Notes: generated from the sequence alone by a model not told the origin. Shown: positions 1 through 8,483, counted from the stretch's first letter. The stretch is 52,737 nt of DNA from Pseudoalteromonas sp. HM-SA03 (GCF_002289345.1 NZ_NSDG01000061.1:5830-58566), one strand, 5' to 3'. Numbers and translations are program-made.

Positions 1-1
1 C

Positions 2-190
2 CAGTCGCACATTAAAAGTTTGCCATGGATGAATCGCATTACGTTTGCTTGCCAACTGTTACTCGAGTACATGGAAGCCAACACAGGGTTATTTTCAGAC
101 GCCAGTAAATTATTTCAATCATTTGTTATGCGTTTGTCACTGGGTAAAAATATGGCAAATCCCATCAGTACTTTTTGTAATGCGCTGTAA
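2..190 (+). CDS. C-terminal end of a gene cut by the left edge
   Basis: A frame open from base 2 to a TAA at 188-190 gives about 62 residues with a balanced, helix-rich composition (segments such as LLLEYMEANTGLFSDASKLF), which looks like the end of a real protein and not a chance frame. The start lies outside the window. No motif identifies the family. A competing frame in this stretch (from 45) lacks a ribosome-binding site and reads into the next gene, so it was not preferred. Only the presence of a truncated coding end is claimed. Confidence 0.45.
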   Translation, partial: QSHIKSLPWMNRITFACQLLLEYMEANTGLFSDASKLFQSFVMRLSLGKNMANPISTFCNAL

Positions 191-276
191 TGTCCTTACT
201 CATTTTTCGTTTCTATACTTTGTGCGCAGCTTGAGGGAAGGCCTTCAAGCACAAGTTCGAAAGAAGGAGTTTGTTT

Positions 277-648
277 ATGTCCAGTCCAGCGAATGTCACA
301 ATTAAGAATAGAACAAATCAATCAATTACTACGAAAGTCACTCGAGACTCTTGGGTTGAGGGTGATGGCAGTTCAATTGATGGTAAAGTCATCCCTCGAG
401 GTGAACATGGCGTCTTTCAGGTGGTCGCCAAAACAGGCCACCATGGTGAGTTAGATATTGACTTTATTGGCGGAGACAGTGGTAACGTACTCGGTACTTT
501 GGAAATATTGAGTATTAAAGATCCTCAAGAAGGCGTAAAGAGCCTTGCAGTAAATGCAAACCAAAGCGAAATAGATGTGTCAGCAATGGGATATAGAAGT
601 TCGCCCAATGATGACGAATTACGAAGAATTAATTTCTTAATTGTCTAG
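277..648 (+). CDS. hypothetical small beta-rich protein
   Basis: A 123-residue protein. The ATG at 277 was chosen over a TTG at 271 because AAGGAG at 264-269 lies 7 bases before it. There is no signal peptide or membrane segment. The composition alternates polar and hydrophobic residues (NVTIKNRTNQSITTKVTRDS, later GELDIDFIGGDSGNVLGTLE), which suggests a compact beta-sandwich. The pattern faintly recalls aegerolysin-like folds, but no diagnostic motif supports that. It is a single gene followed by a hairpin terminator at 750-777. Function unknown. Confidence 0.7.
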   Translation: MSSPANVTIKNRTNQSITTKVTRDSWVEGDGSSIDGKVIPRGEHGVFQVVAKTGHHGELDIDFIGGDSGNVLGTLEILSIKDPQEGVKSLAVNANQSEIDVSAMGYRSSPNDDELRRINFLIV

Positions 649-749
649 CCGTTAATATTGAAAAGAGTAAGGTAGTTTTTTGTCACCAAAATCTGGTTTG
701 TGTAGTGAAAATATCATAACTGACCTATACCTTAACTTCCTCATTAAAG

Positions 750-786
750 TGGCATAGAGTTAGCTTTCTCTATGCCAATATGTTTT
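750..786 (+). terminator. rho-independent terminator-like hairpin
   Basis: Perfect 10-bp arms TGGCATAGAG (750-759) and CTCTATGCCA (768-777) enclose an 8-base loop. ATATGTTTT follows. It lies about 100 bp after the gene ending at 648. The rest of 649-907 shows no coding frame. Confidence 0.6.
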
Positions 787-907
787 ATACAGTATTTTAG
801 TCTTTTAAAGGCGGTTACAAATGTTGTTTTCTTTTCTCCTTGAGAAAATCAGCACAAATGTTAATGTTTTCTAAATTAGGTATTTACCGCTATCAAGGAC
901 TGAAATA

Positions 908-1594
908 GTGAAGATTAATTCACCACTAGTTAATTCACAGGTCAATTTAACCAGTAACTTAACCGCTAAAAAGGAGGCTAAGACGCATAACATCGAACCT
1001 CAAGCACCAGAGAAGGAGATGAACGCTGCGGCATTGTCAGCCGAAAATACGCCAGTATTAACTGAAGAAGAAATCCAAAAATTAAAACAAGAAACTTTTG
1101 AGATTAGTAAACAAAATTATAAAGTGATGGGAGAGACGCAAGAGGCGTTTGCAACCACCTTAAGCGAGTTTGAAAAATTTAAAAAAGAACAAATTAGCTT
1201 AAATCCAGGAATTGATTTGAGTTCTTTAGATTTATCGCAAGAGGAAGATGGCACACTAAAGCTCGTTGGTGGAAGTGTAGACGATAAATTGCGTGAGGAT
1301 CTTGAGTCTATAATTAACGAAAACAATAAGCTAAAAAATGCCTATGAACAGGTACATGAAGGACTTGCACAAATTGTTCGATTCTCTGGTGCAGATCGGC
1401 AAGGCATCGAAGCAAAGGACCTTTATGGCAATATTAGGTTGAATGAGTTAAGTAAAAGCTTCGAAAACCAATTCCATGATACGGGCTTTGGTCAGGATTA
1501 TCATACACTTGAGGAAAAAGTGAATAGCCACCCAATGCTGTTTGCAATGAAAATGAACGAGGCAATATATCCTAGAATTAACATAAATGTGTAA
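908..1594 (+). CDS. hypothetical coiled-coil protein
   Basis: A 228-residue cytoplasmic-type protein. It starts at a GTG with AAGGA at 895-899, 8 bases upstream. Residues 50-155 are rich in E, K and Q with heptad-like spacing, suggesting a long helix or coiled coil (EEEIQKLKQETFEISKQNYK; EFEKFKKEQ). The N-terminal 45 residues are low-complexity and polar (S, N, T, A, E). No signal peptide, membrane segment or known domain is apparent. The N-terminus loosely resembles secreted or flagella-associated hypothetical proteins, but this is not firm. It is monocistronic, and the next gene is convergent. Confidence 0.7.
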   Translation: MKINSPLVNSQVNLTSNLTAKKEAKTHNIEPQAPEKEMNAAALSAENTPVLTEEEIQKLKQETFEISKQNYKVMGETQEAFATTLSEFEKFKKEQISLNPGIDLSSLDLSQEEDGTLKLVGGSVDDKLREDLESIINENNKLKNAYEQVHEGLAQIVRFSGADRQGIEAKDLYGNIRLNELSKSFENQFHDTGFGQDYHTLEEKVNSHPMLFAMKMNEAIYPRININV

Positions 1595-1791
1595 TTGAGT
1601 ATCGAATAGGTTGGGTAAGTCTAACCGTTTGCACAACGCTCAGTGTTAAGCATGAATGTCAGGCCTTACCCCATCAAAATTGTTATCTTGCTTGCTTAAA
1701 TGTATCTAATTGCGGAGAAAATAAAGTTCAGACTGTTTTTACTCGCTGGCAGGGTGGGTGTTTTTCTATCCATCAACCCCAAAGCTTGTAA

Positions 1792-2415
1792 CTACTGTAT
1801 ATAGTCATCAATTAGCTGGCGCCAAGCATCGGGCTTACCGTAATAGGCAGTATGCGGAAGCTTTATCTGTTTCTCATGCTTTTCAAGGATAAGGGTGGGG
1901 TAGCCAGTAACTTGAAGCTTTTGCATTAATAGACGGCTTTGCACGATTTTTGTTTGCTCAGCACCTTGATTTGCCAGCATAGCTCGTTGCCAGTGGTTTT
2001 TATCTAGCCCAAGCTCAACGGCTAGCTCCTCTATAGCCTCAGCTCGGTTAACCTGTTTGCCCTCTACATAGTGTGCGTGCTGAATAGTTTTAAGCATGTT
2101 AAGTGGCGCTATGCCCAATTGCTCAGCGGTTATGATGGCACGAGCGGTGATGTATGAGTCAAGGATCATCGACTCGTTACTATTCACCCTTTGGATGTAA
2201 CCTTTGCCAAACTGCGCGCCTGTTATGCTGGCTATACGCGTATCGCTTGTGAGAATGTGGTTGCGGAACGCTTTCTCTATAGATTGGTTGGCAATCATAC
2301 CTCCAGGATGCAGTTCAAGCTTGAGGTCACTGTTGGCTGCAATCGCATCCAACAGTGAAGTCGCACCGTAACACCAGCCACACATGGGGTCGAAGAAGCA
2401 GTGCACTTTTACCAT
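1792..2415 (-). CDS. DsbA-family (FrnE-like) thioredoxin-fold protein
   Basis: A 207-residue protein without a signal peptide, so probably cytoplasmic. The redox motif C12-G-W-C15 follows the first beta strand, and a cis-proline-like GYP (TGYPTLIL) occurs near residue 173, both as expected of the DsbA/FrnE thioredoxin fold with its helical insertion. The family carries out dithiol-disulfide exchange or acts as a 2-hydroxychromene-isomerase-like GST. Its start overlaps the stop of the upstream metallo-beta-lactamase-fold gene by 7 bases (ATGGTAA), which predicts translational coupling. The pair is divergent from a LysR regulator. Confidence 0.85.
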   Translation of the reverse strand: MVKVHCFFDPMCGWCYGATSLLDAIAANSDLKLELHPGGMIANQSIEKAFRNHILTSDTRIASITGAQFGKGYIQRVNSNESMILDSYITARAIITAEQLGIAPLNMLKTIQHAHYVEGKQVNRAEAIEELAVELGLDKNHWQRAMLANQGAEQTKIVQSRLLMQKLQVTGYPTLILEKHEKQIKLPHTAYYGKPDAWRQLIDDYIQ

Positions 2416-3275
2416 TTCATCTCTCCCATATGTACCTTAGCACCAATACCCAACGCCATAGGTAATCCTGCATCAGGGTAGCGAGCAGAGATACTATCAA
2501 TCAGTTCAGCGCTATTTTTGCTGCTGCTTTTTGCCTGACTAAAGTCGCTTAAATACTGCTGCGAGTAGCTTATGGTACTTGAATCAAGTTTGGTGCCTGC
2601 TTTCATGTGACCAGGTATTACAACCTCTGGCTTCAGTGCTTTTAACTCTTTTAATTGGCGACTCCACGCTTGCTGACTGCGTTGGGATTGCGCATCGGCC
2701 ATCCATAAGTGCACATTACCGTAGACTGCAACATTGCCCAGAACCGCTTTACTTGACGGGATCCATAAGTAGGGGCGGTGTGCCAGCTCAGATTGCGTGC
2801 CGTGGATCTCTATTTTGTGCCCATCTACAAAGAGTGTGTTTCCCTCTACAACTGTTGGGATGTATGGCTTAACAGGTGCATTTTCCCCCATTTTTGGTGT
2901 CCAGAATGCTAATTTACCCGCGAGTTTTTCTTCAATCACTGCTTTTACGGCAGCTGTGGTTAGGATCTTAGCTTCTGGGAACAAAGCATGTAGCACTTCT
3001 GCGCCAAAATAATAGTCCGGATCGGCTTGGCTGATAAAAATCGTCTTTAAGGTTTTGCCGCTGTCGAGTACTTTGGCTGCTATGCGTAGAGCATCCGCTT
3101 TGGTAAAACCTGTATCTACGACCATTACTTCACTCTCACCAATCACCAGTGTTGAGTTAACGTGGAAGCTGTTTTTGTCAGCGTTATAAACATCCAGTGT
3201 AAGTGGGGCGGTGTTTGCTGCCATCGCATTGCTTGCTAATAAAATCGATGCTGCTATCAACGTTAGGTGTTTCAT
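2409..3275 (-). CDS. periplasmic metallo-beta-lactamase-fold protein with degenerate metal motif
   Basis: A 288-residue protein with a clear Sec signal peptide (about residues 1-19, cleavage near AMA-A). The fold is recognisable from VMVVDTGFTKADA, the following strand, and VIPGHMKAG near residue 220. The HxHxDH metal-binding motif is replaced: at the equivalent site (82-91) the sequence is SQADPDYYFG, so three metal-ligand histidines are missing while one aspartate and the trailing glycine remain. It may be a non-hydrolytic or single-metal relative of the Vmh-type family. It is first gene of a two-gene unit with the DsbA-like gene. GAGG lies 8 bases before the ATG. Confidence 0.8.
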   Translation of the reverse strand: MKHLTLIAASILLASNAMAANTAPLTLDVYNADKNSFHVNSTLVIGESEVMVVDTGFTKADALRIAAKVLDSGKTLKTIFISQADPDYYFGAEVLHALFPEAKILTTAAVKAVIEEKLAGKLAFWTPKMGENAPVKPYIPTVVEGNTLFVDGHKIEIHGTQSELAHRPYLWIPSSKAVLGNVAVYGNVHLWMADAQSQRSQQAWSRQLKELKALKPEVVIPGHMKAGTKLDSSTISYSQQYLSDFSQAKSSSKNSAELIDSISARYPDAGLPMALGIGAKVHMGEMKW

Positions 3276-3313
3276 ATCTTTTGCCTCAATAGGTTTAGTA
3301 CGGAGCAGATGAT

Positions 3314-3365
3314 ATGAAATTGATAGGCTCAGAAAAACATGCCAAACTAAACATCATTGTTTCAT
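3314..3365. promoter_or_regulatory. divergent promoter region with imperfect inverted repeat
   Basis: The 105-bp gap between the divergent LysR gene and the MBL-fold/DsbA pair contains ATGAAATTGAT (3314-3324) and ATCATTGTTTCAT (3353-3365), which are imperfect inverted copies. LysR proteins usually bind such dyads upstream of a divergent target. Assignment is by position only. Confidence 0.3.
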
Positions 3366-3380
3366 AAATCGAACAAATAA

Positions 3381-4268
3381 ATGGATAGACTCATCGCTGC
3401 TAAGGTCTTTGCCGACGTTGCAATCACGGGCAGTTTTACCGCGACGGCTGATAGGCTAGATATGTCTCGCCCTATGGTAACTCGGTACATTGAAGCAATG
3501 GAGAGCTGGCTAAACATTCGTTTATTACATCGCACCACGAGAAAAGTGTCTTTAACGACAGCAGGGGAGTCCTGCTTGGAAGAAGTAAGACAGTGGCTGA
3601 GGCAAGCTGACACCATAACCGGCTTGGCGAATACTAGCGGAAAACTGTCTGGTACGGTTCGACTAGCAACCAGTATGTCTTTTGGCTTTTCTCAACTTGT
3701 GCCCGCTATTCAACAGTTTATGTCAGCACATCCTGACGTAAATATTGACATTGATTTGCAAGATTCTGTGGCCGATCTCACTGAGAGTCAGATAGATCTG
3801 GCTATCCGTATTGCCTCTGTACCGGACCCTTCTTTGATTGGTAAATCAATTGCAGTATGTAGCTCAGTAATCGTGGCGTCGCCGCAATACCTTGCGAATG
3901 CAAGTGAAATCAAAAAACCAGATGACCTAGCTGAGCACTCGTGCCTTGGGTATAAGAATTTTCAGCAGCATATTTGGCATTTGCGCAAAGGTAACTCACA
4001 GCAGTCGGTAGCCGTAAACTGCCGTTTAACTGCGAACGAAGCAACGGCCTTATTGCACGCAGCGTTAAATGGGGCTGGTCTGGCAATTCAACCCACTTAT
4101 TTGGTTAACCGCTACATCAAATCTGGTGAGCTTAAGTCGGTATTGCCTGATTGGAAGCCAAGCGATATGAATATATACGTGCTCTATTCTTCGAGAAAGT
4201 ATATGTCTCCAACCGTGAGGGCATTGATAGACTATTTGTCTCACTATTTTGCCAAAACGCCATGGTGA
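3381..4268 (+). CDS. LysR-family transcriptional regulator
   Basis: A 295-residue protein. Residues 1-60 form the winged helix-turn-helix (AAKVFADVAITGSFTATADR, then RPMVTRYIEAMESWLNIRLL and HRTTRKVSLTTAG), followed by the linker helix and a substrate-binding domain from about residue 90. It is divergent from the MBL-fold/DsbA pair, the usual arrangement for a LysR controlling its neighbour. The effector cannot be told from sequence. The ribosome-binding site before the ATG is weak (AACAAATAA). Confidence 0.93.
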   Translation: MDRLIAAKVFADVAITGSFTATADRLDMSRPMVTRYIEAMESWLNIRLLHRTTRKVSLTTAGESCLEEVRQWLRQADTITGLANTSGKLSGTVRLATSMSFGFSQLVPAIQQFMSAHPDVNIDIDLQDSVADLTESQIDLAIRIASVPDPSLIGKSIAVCSSVIVASPQYLANASEIKKPDDLAEHSCLGYKNFQQHIWHLRKGNSQQSVAVNCRLTANEATALLHAALNGAGLAIQPTYLVNRYIKSGELKSVLPDWKPSDMNIYVLYSSRKYMSPTVRALIDYLSHYFAKTPW

Positions 4269-4398
4269 AACTGCAAGTATCTTATAGAGTTACATCTTAA
4301 TGTTGTTGCGTTACTAGCTCGTTTGATCAGGGGAGTAGCTAACACGATTAATGTTTTATTATCGCTATATTTTTCTCAATTACTTTTTACTTAAAACT

Positions 4399-4421
4399 AA
4401 GCCCAGCTAGTTGCTGAGCTT
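4399..4421 (-). terminator. terminator of the Cys-rich peptide gene
   Basis: Read on the minus strand, AAGCTCAGC and GCTGGGCTT form a stem with a small internal mismatch, followed by AGTTTTAAG. It lies beyond the family A element. If that 242-bp element and one target copy are removed, this hairpin sits directly after the stop codon of the peptide gene, so the element appears to have entered between the gene and its terminator. Confidence 0.5.
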
Positions 4422-4425
4422 GACA

Positions 4426-4679
4426 TACTTAACCTGAGGTTTGGATAAGGAATGTTCCAACTCATTGTTTCTAAAGAACAGCTTAGTTTTTTCCTTTTCT
4501 AGCCAGAGAGTTTTAGGGGAAAACACCGCTTCCGCGTCCTGCTCTCGCTAAGGTACCTACACCCTTTAGGCAAGGCGAATTTACGCACCAATAGCTGGCT
4601 ATTGGAAGTGAATTCAACGCAGTTAGCGTTAAAACTGGCTGCTAGAAAGGCATTAATTATCCGCAGCTCAGGTTACTTA
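4426..4679. repeat. family A miniature inverted-repeat element, copy 1 (with target duplication)
   Basis: The element spans 4432-4673 (242 bp), flanked by a perfect 6-bp direct repeat TACTTA (4426-4431 and 4674-4679). The termini are imperfect inverted repeats: ACCTGAGGTTTGGATAAGG on the left, and ACCTGAGCTGCGGATAATT on the right read inward; 18 of the first 23 positions match. It is nearly identical along its length to 11380-11620. It has no open frame that could encode a transposase, so it is non-autonomous. An internal hairpin (CCAATAG ... CTATTGG) lies near the right end. Confidence 0.85.
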
Positions 4680-4835
4680 GCAAATGTAAACTGTTGGGCA
4701 AAATTCAGGAGCGGTATAACATGCGCCGTAGTTTTTACTGTAAGCGCCGGTTCCACCTGCTATTTCTTTCGTTTGTTTAGCATCTATCGCTTTATTTGCG
4801 TTAAGGCTTTTTAATTTTACTTTTTTCAGTTTCAC
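4677..4835 (-). CDS. candidate RiPP precursor: double-glycine leader, Cys-rich core
   Basis: A 52-residue peptide starting at a GTG (4835-4833) with GGA 6 bases upstream. A longer in-frame ATG exists but adds an AT-rich, unlikely N-terminus. The leader is basic then acidic: MKLKKVKLKSLNANK, then AKQTKEIAGG. It ends in a double glycine at 27-28, the pattern of bacteriocin and class I lanthipeptide-like precursors of marine bacteria. The 24-residue core has Cys at 39, 46 and 52 (last residue) plus Thr, Ser and Tyr. No modifying enzyme or peptidase/exporter lies nearby, so it is an orphan. The TAA lies inside the target duplication of a family A element. Confidence 0.65.
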   Translation of the reverse strand: MKLKKVKLKSLNANKAIDAKQTKEIAGGTGAYSKNYGACYTAPEFCPTVYIC

Positions 4836-5074
4836 GTTGTATCCAGTTATTTTGTTATCTTTGATTATTCGGTAATGTAGATAAATACCTATTTTTAAGT
4901 ACTTATCTGTTAAATAATGCGTTTCAATTTTTGTGCATATCAATTTTGTTGATTGTGCAACCTATATTCGATCAATTGTTGCAGCAATAGCTGCGTGCGC
5001 CTTACACATTAAAAGAAGTAATGCTAGTATCCAAGTTAGAATCACAATCGAGTTGATAAAAAGTAGAGGAGATA

Positions 5075-5587
5075 ATGGCATTATCATTTCAGACCTTAAG
5101 GTTGCATATTATTGAGGTTAACGACGATTTTCCGGCACTCGATCGTGAACGGCTGATAGAGCAAATTCCCCATATCCTGAGTTCTAACGTGGTTGAAAAC
5201 CTTCCCCCTTATTTTCATGGTATTGATTCAACAAAACAGGCCGAAAACTGGTTTCAGCGCATGTGTTCAGAGAGCCGCTTACTGCAAGTTAAGCTTGGGC
5301 AGCATGAGACAATTGGCTTTTTGTTTGTTTACGTTGAAAACGAAAGTGATGCGCATATCGGTTACTTATTGGCTGAAGAACACTGGGGCAAAGGTTACGC
5401 CAGTGAATTGCTGCAAGGGTTTATCCATGCAGTTACCAATGTAGAGCTTTGGAGTACCCTAATTGCGGGAGTGGATCAATCCAACCATGCGTCCATTCAG
5501 TTGCTCAAAAAGCTGGGATTTTCACAGCATTTGCATGATGAAAGCAGTCCACTTTTCTTTGAGTATGAGATCCATCGTACCTGTTGA
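5075..5587 (+). CDS. GNAT-family N-acetyltransferase (RimJ/RimL type)
   Basis: A 170-residue protein. The acetyl-CoA loop reads HWGKGYASELLQGF (about 108-121) after the strand IGYLLAE, and the late motif NHASIQLLKKLGF marks motif B of the RimJ/RimL group. AGAGGAG at 5065-5071 lies 3 bases before the ATG. The substrate could be a ribosomal protein, a small amine or an antibiotic; the sequence does not decide. Single gene between the peptide gene and the porin. Confidence 0.9.
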   Translation: MALSFQTLRLHIIEVNDDFPALDRERLIEQIPHILSSNVVENLPPYFHGIDSTKQAENWFQRMCSESRLLQVKLGQHETIGFLFVYVENESDAHIGYLLAEEHWGKGYASELLQGFIHAVTNVELWSTLIAGVDQSNHASIQLLKKLGFSQHLHDESSPLFFEYEIHRTC

Positions 5588-5893
5588 CCTCAGCGGTTTG
5601 ACTTTTATTTCCCTGAGTGTGCTTTGGTCGCAGCGCTCGATTTGTCGTTAGTCCATCAATTGATAAAAGTAAAAAATATTACAGTTGTCGTTATTTTCTT
5701 GTTGATATAAGCGCTCAAATTTCTGTGGTTTATGAAGTGATTAAAGGGATCTGTGTTTTAGTGGTTGAACACTGGGGCTGTTTAATGATAAATCAACCGT
5801 GTTGGCATTTTTAAGCTCACTGTAAATTTGTAAGTTTTCAATATCGTATATTTTGGCCAGATACAGCTACAGGCAGAATGTTGAAATCAATTT

Positions 5894-5932
5894 GTGCATC
5901 AAAGATCACGAAAGCCATGAGCTTTGATGCAC
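5894..5932 (-). terminator. long stem-loop after the porin gene
   Basis: Perfect 11-bp arms GTGCATCAAAG (5894-5904) and CTTTGATGCAC (5922-5932) with a 17-base loop lie 28 bp beyond the porin stop. No T-run follows on the minus strand, so it may be a factor-dependent terminator or an mRNA 3-prime stabiliser. The rest of 5588-5959 shows no gene. Confidence 0.45.
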
Positions 5933-5959
5933 TTGAAGTTGTTATTACAGTGCTTAGTC

Positions 5960-7168
5960 TTACAGTGTGTAATGGAAACCGATGGCGATACCGTCGTCTT
6001 CGGTTTGTGACATTTGTGCTTCTTGCACTGCATCGGCGCTAGAGAAGTCGCTAAAGTCCTTACGCGCTTCAATGTACAAAATGGTGTCTTCAGACATAAA
6101 ATAGTGTGTACCTATAACGGCAAACTGACGCTTAAAAACATCATTAGGATCAGCATTAAAGTTTGGTTGGATCACATAATCATCGCCCGCATCAAATACG
6201 TTGTAAGCGATAAATGTACGCACGTCATTGTCAAAACGGTAGCTAACAAGCGACTCTAATCCAACGGCATCCTTGATTAAGCGGCCTAAGTTATCTGTAT
6301 CGTGGTTTTCGTTTTTATTGATGTTTGCAGCTGCATACCAACCTGGCTTAGAGAAATCGCCATAGGTAATACCGACGCCATAAATTAAATCTTTAACCGA
6401 TTGATTTCGGCCACCAGCGTACACAATATCAAACGCGCCGCGGTTAATGCCGGCTGTGAGGGTTAAGTCTTCGGTCGCAGCATAGGTAAGTGAGGCACCA
6501 TAAGTTGAATTAAACTCTACTTTTTGTGCCGCGTTGTTCCCTTGATTAAACTGGGTTTCGCAGGAGCTGTTCGAAATATCAACGACATCACAAGTATAAA
6601 AATCATCAGATTTTAGCTGAGCTTGTACCGCAAAGCTGAGCTTGCCAAATTGATTACGGTATTGCAGCACTTTATCACCACGACCAGTACCATTGATCGC
6701 GCCGTCGTCTTTGTTATAGGTGTAAACACCAGCAGCATTACCATCCCAAACTAGGCTGTAGTTGGTGCTGTATACCACGTCGTACCATGCGCCCCATTGT
6801 TTTCCTAGGGTAATTTGGCCGTATTTATCATGCTTAACCCCAACATAACCGAGTCGGTTATATAAAAACTCATCTTGTATTGATTCGAAGCGGTTGCTGT
6901 AAACAATATCACTACTACCAACAGGGTTTACACCCCATTCAAGGAGTGCGAAAGCCTGCCAGTTGTTTTTCAACTGACGTTTAAAGTCAAAGTTAATACG
7001 CGATGCACCGTTTACTAACTCAGTCTCGTCTTGAGTGTTAATAACTCGAGCATCGATAAAGCCGCCAACCGTAACACTATTCTTTTCATCTTTGAATATC
7101 TCGATAGCGCTTACCGTTGGAATAGTAGTCACGCTAGCAATAAGAGTGGCAGCAAGTGTTCTTTTCAT
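5960..7168 (-). CDS. outer-membrane porin (gram-negative general porin type)
   Basis: A 402-residue protein with a signal peptide ending near residue 21 (VSA-IEIF) and the porin opening SVTVGGFIDARVI. Repeated amphipathic strands alternate with Gly/Asp/Asn-rich turns. The constriction-loop region YGQITLGKQWGAWYDVVYST resembles loop 3 of OmpC-type trimeric porins. The C-terminal strand ends GFHYTL instead of the usual terminal Phe. A loop at 194-207 carries two Cys (YTCDVVDISNSSC) that could form a disulfide. AAGGTAATTC precedes the ATG. The gene is monocistronic with a long AT-rich leader. Confidence 0.9.
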   Translation of the reverse strand: MKRTLAATLIASVTTIPTVSAIEIFKDEKNSVTVGGFIDARVINTQDETELVNGASRINFDFKRQLKNNWQAFALLEWGVNPVGSSDIVYSNRFESIQDEFLYNRLGYVGVKHDKYGQITLGKQWGAWYDVVYSTNYSLVWDGNAAGVYTYNKDDGAINGTGRGDKVLQYRNQFGKLSFAVQAQLKSDDFYTCDVVDISNSSCETQFNQGNNAAQKVEFNSTYGASLTYAATEDLTLTAGINRGAFDIVYAGGRNQSVKDLIYGVGITYGDFSKPGWYAAANINKNENHDTDNLGRLIKDAVGLESLVSYRFDNDVRTFIAYNVFDAGDDYVIQPNFNADPNDVFKRQFAVIGTHYFMSEDTILYIEARKDFSDFSSADAVQEAQMSQTEDDGIAIGFHYTL

Positions 7169-7532
7169 GAATTACCTTGTTTCAATGTTGTTGCTAAATA
7201 GGGTTAAGTTAGCTAAAAAATTCAGATTATCAAAGCTAAAATACAGGCAAAAGTGAAAAAACATCAAGAAAATAACGTGGTTTTTGGTAAATTTATTCAT
7301 GAATGGTTCATTAACTATGAATATCAATGAGTTATGATAAGGTGGTTTTTGGGGTGATTGATTTGTTTTACGCAATAAATGGAAGGGTTTATGGCAACAA
7401 CTGCATTCTGTTACAGCAAGATAGCACAAAAGGTGTAATTCAGTGAAAAGTCAATAAAACATCATGCTTTTGGTAGATAGACTTTTGTAGTCTTCCAATT
7501 AGATACACAACTACAAAAAAGGAAACGGATTA
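7169..7532. other. AT-rich divergent intergenic region
   Basis: This 364-bp stretch between the porin (leftward) and the beta-propeller gene (rightward) carries no credible coding frame. It probably holds both promoters. AT-rich tracts such as AAAAAATTCAGATTATCAAA near 7215-7235 are visible, but no operator could be assigned. Confidence 0.5.
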
Positions 7533-8483
7533 ATGCTTGTTAAAAAAATTGGTGTCTTAAAGCTGGCTTGTTTATCCACCATTATGTTGCTTTTTATTCA
7601 TGAAGCTCAATCATATAGCGAATCATCAGCAGAGTCGTATGGTATTACATATAGTTTTAAAGGTGGTAATAGCAAAGCGATTTACCTAAGTGACCAAGAT
7701 GGTAAATCGCCAGTAAAGATCGTGAAAGCCACGTCAAGTGATGGCTATCCTGCTGTCTCACCATCAGGAGACAAAGTAACCTTTTACGGTAAATACGATA
7801 ACTTTAAAACATGGTCAATTCATACCGTTGATATTACAGGCCTAAATCTGAAAAGATTAACCAGTAAAAAATATGTTTGGGATAGTGCACCTGCTTGGTC
7901 TTTGGATGGAATGACGATAGCGTTTGCTAGAGAATATGAAAATAAGGAAGGTGTTTGGCAGGAAGAAATTTGGTTAATGAATGCTGATGGTAGTGAACAG
8001 CGCCAAATTAAAAATCTCGAAGGTCGTGCTCCAGAATTTATGCCAGATGGTCGATTACTATATCAATCTAAAGCCAGCCCAAGCCAAATTAGCATTGCCA
8101 ATTTGGATGGCAGTGAGGTTATTCAACTCACTCAAGACGACACTGATAACATGTCTCCTCAAATTTCCCCAGATGGCACAAAAATAGCCTATCTATCTAA
8201 TAGAGATGGGAATCAGGAAGTATATGTCATGGATATTGATGGAACCAATAAGAAGCGACTGACTCGTAATGACATTCAAGAGTGGGATCCATCTTGGTCT
8301 CCAGACGGCACAAAGGTGTATTTCGCTTCAGAGAATGTGTTTGGCTTTTATGATGTCTTTTCTATAAATGTGGATGGCACGTCTATCAAAAAAATACTTC
8401 AAAACAGCTCGCAAGCGACAGTTGTGCCAGGCCTTGACCAAGAAACGCTAAAAAAGTTAAAGAAAACAAGTGAGCGCCAGTAG
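7533..8483 (+). CDS. secreted TolB-like beta-propeller (PD40 repeat) protein
   Basis: A 316-residue protein with a signal peptide (to about residue 27). Several PD40/WD40-like blades follow, each with a core such as SPDGTKIAYLSNRDGNQEVY, DGSEQRQI, or WSPDGTKVYFASEN, and a trailing MDIDGTNKKRLT. The family has TolB C-terminal-type propellers that mediate periplasmic protein contacts; some are peptidase partners. It lacks the TolB N-terminal domain and the Tol-Pal genes are not here, so it is not TolB itself. AGGAAACGG precedes the ATG. A second, more divergent propeller protein is at 11804. Confidence 0.85.
   Translation: MLVKKIGVLKLACLSTIMLLFIHEAQSYSESSAESYGITYSFKGGNSKAIYLSDQDGKSPVKIVKATSSDGYPAVSPSGDKVTFYGKYDNFKTWSIHTVDITGLNLKRLTSKKYVWDSAPAWSLDGMTIAFAREYENKEGVWQEEIWLMNADGSEQRQIKNLEGRAPEFMPDGRLLYQSKASPSQISIANLDGSEVIQLTQDDTDNMSPQISPDGTKIAYLSNRDGNQEVYVMDIDGTNKKRLTRNDIQEWDPSWSPDGTKVYFASENVFGFYDVFSINVDGTSIKKILQNSSQATVVPGLDQETLKKLKKTSERQ

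Noticed and set aside
45..305. Open frame across the left end and into the first gene
   Set aside because: No ribosome-binding site, unlikely composition, and it overlaps both the truncated gene end and the better supported gene at 277.
4602..4814. Plus-strand frame across the element and peptide gene
   Set aside because: It starts inside the repeat element and is the antisense shadow of the peptide gene; the minus-strand reading has a leader/core pattern.
5751..5800. Short resemblance (GAACACTGGGGC) to the GNAT coding sequence upstream, as a duplicated fragment
   Set aside because: The match is limited to about 12 bases with no longer alignment, so chance is sufficient.
7172..7429. Minus-strand frame between the porin and the propeller gene
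   Set aside because: AT-rich with Phe/Asn bias and no ribosome-binding site; it covers the porin promoter region.
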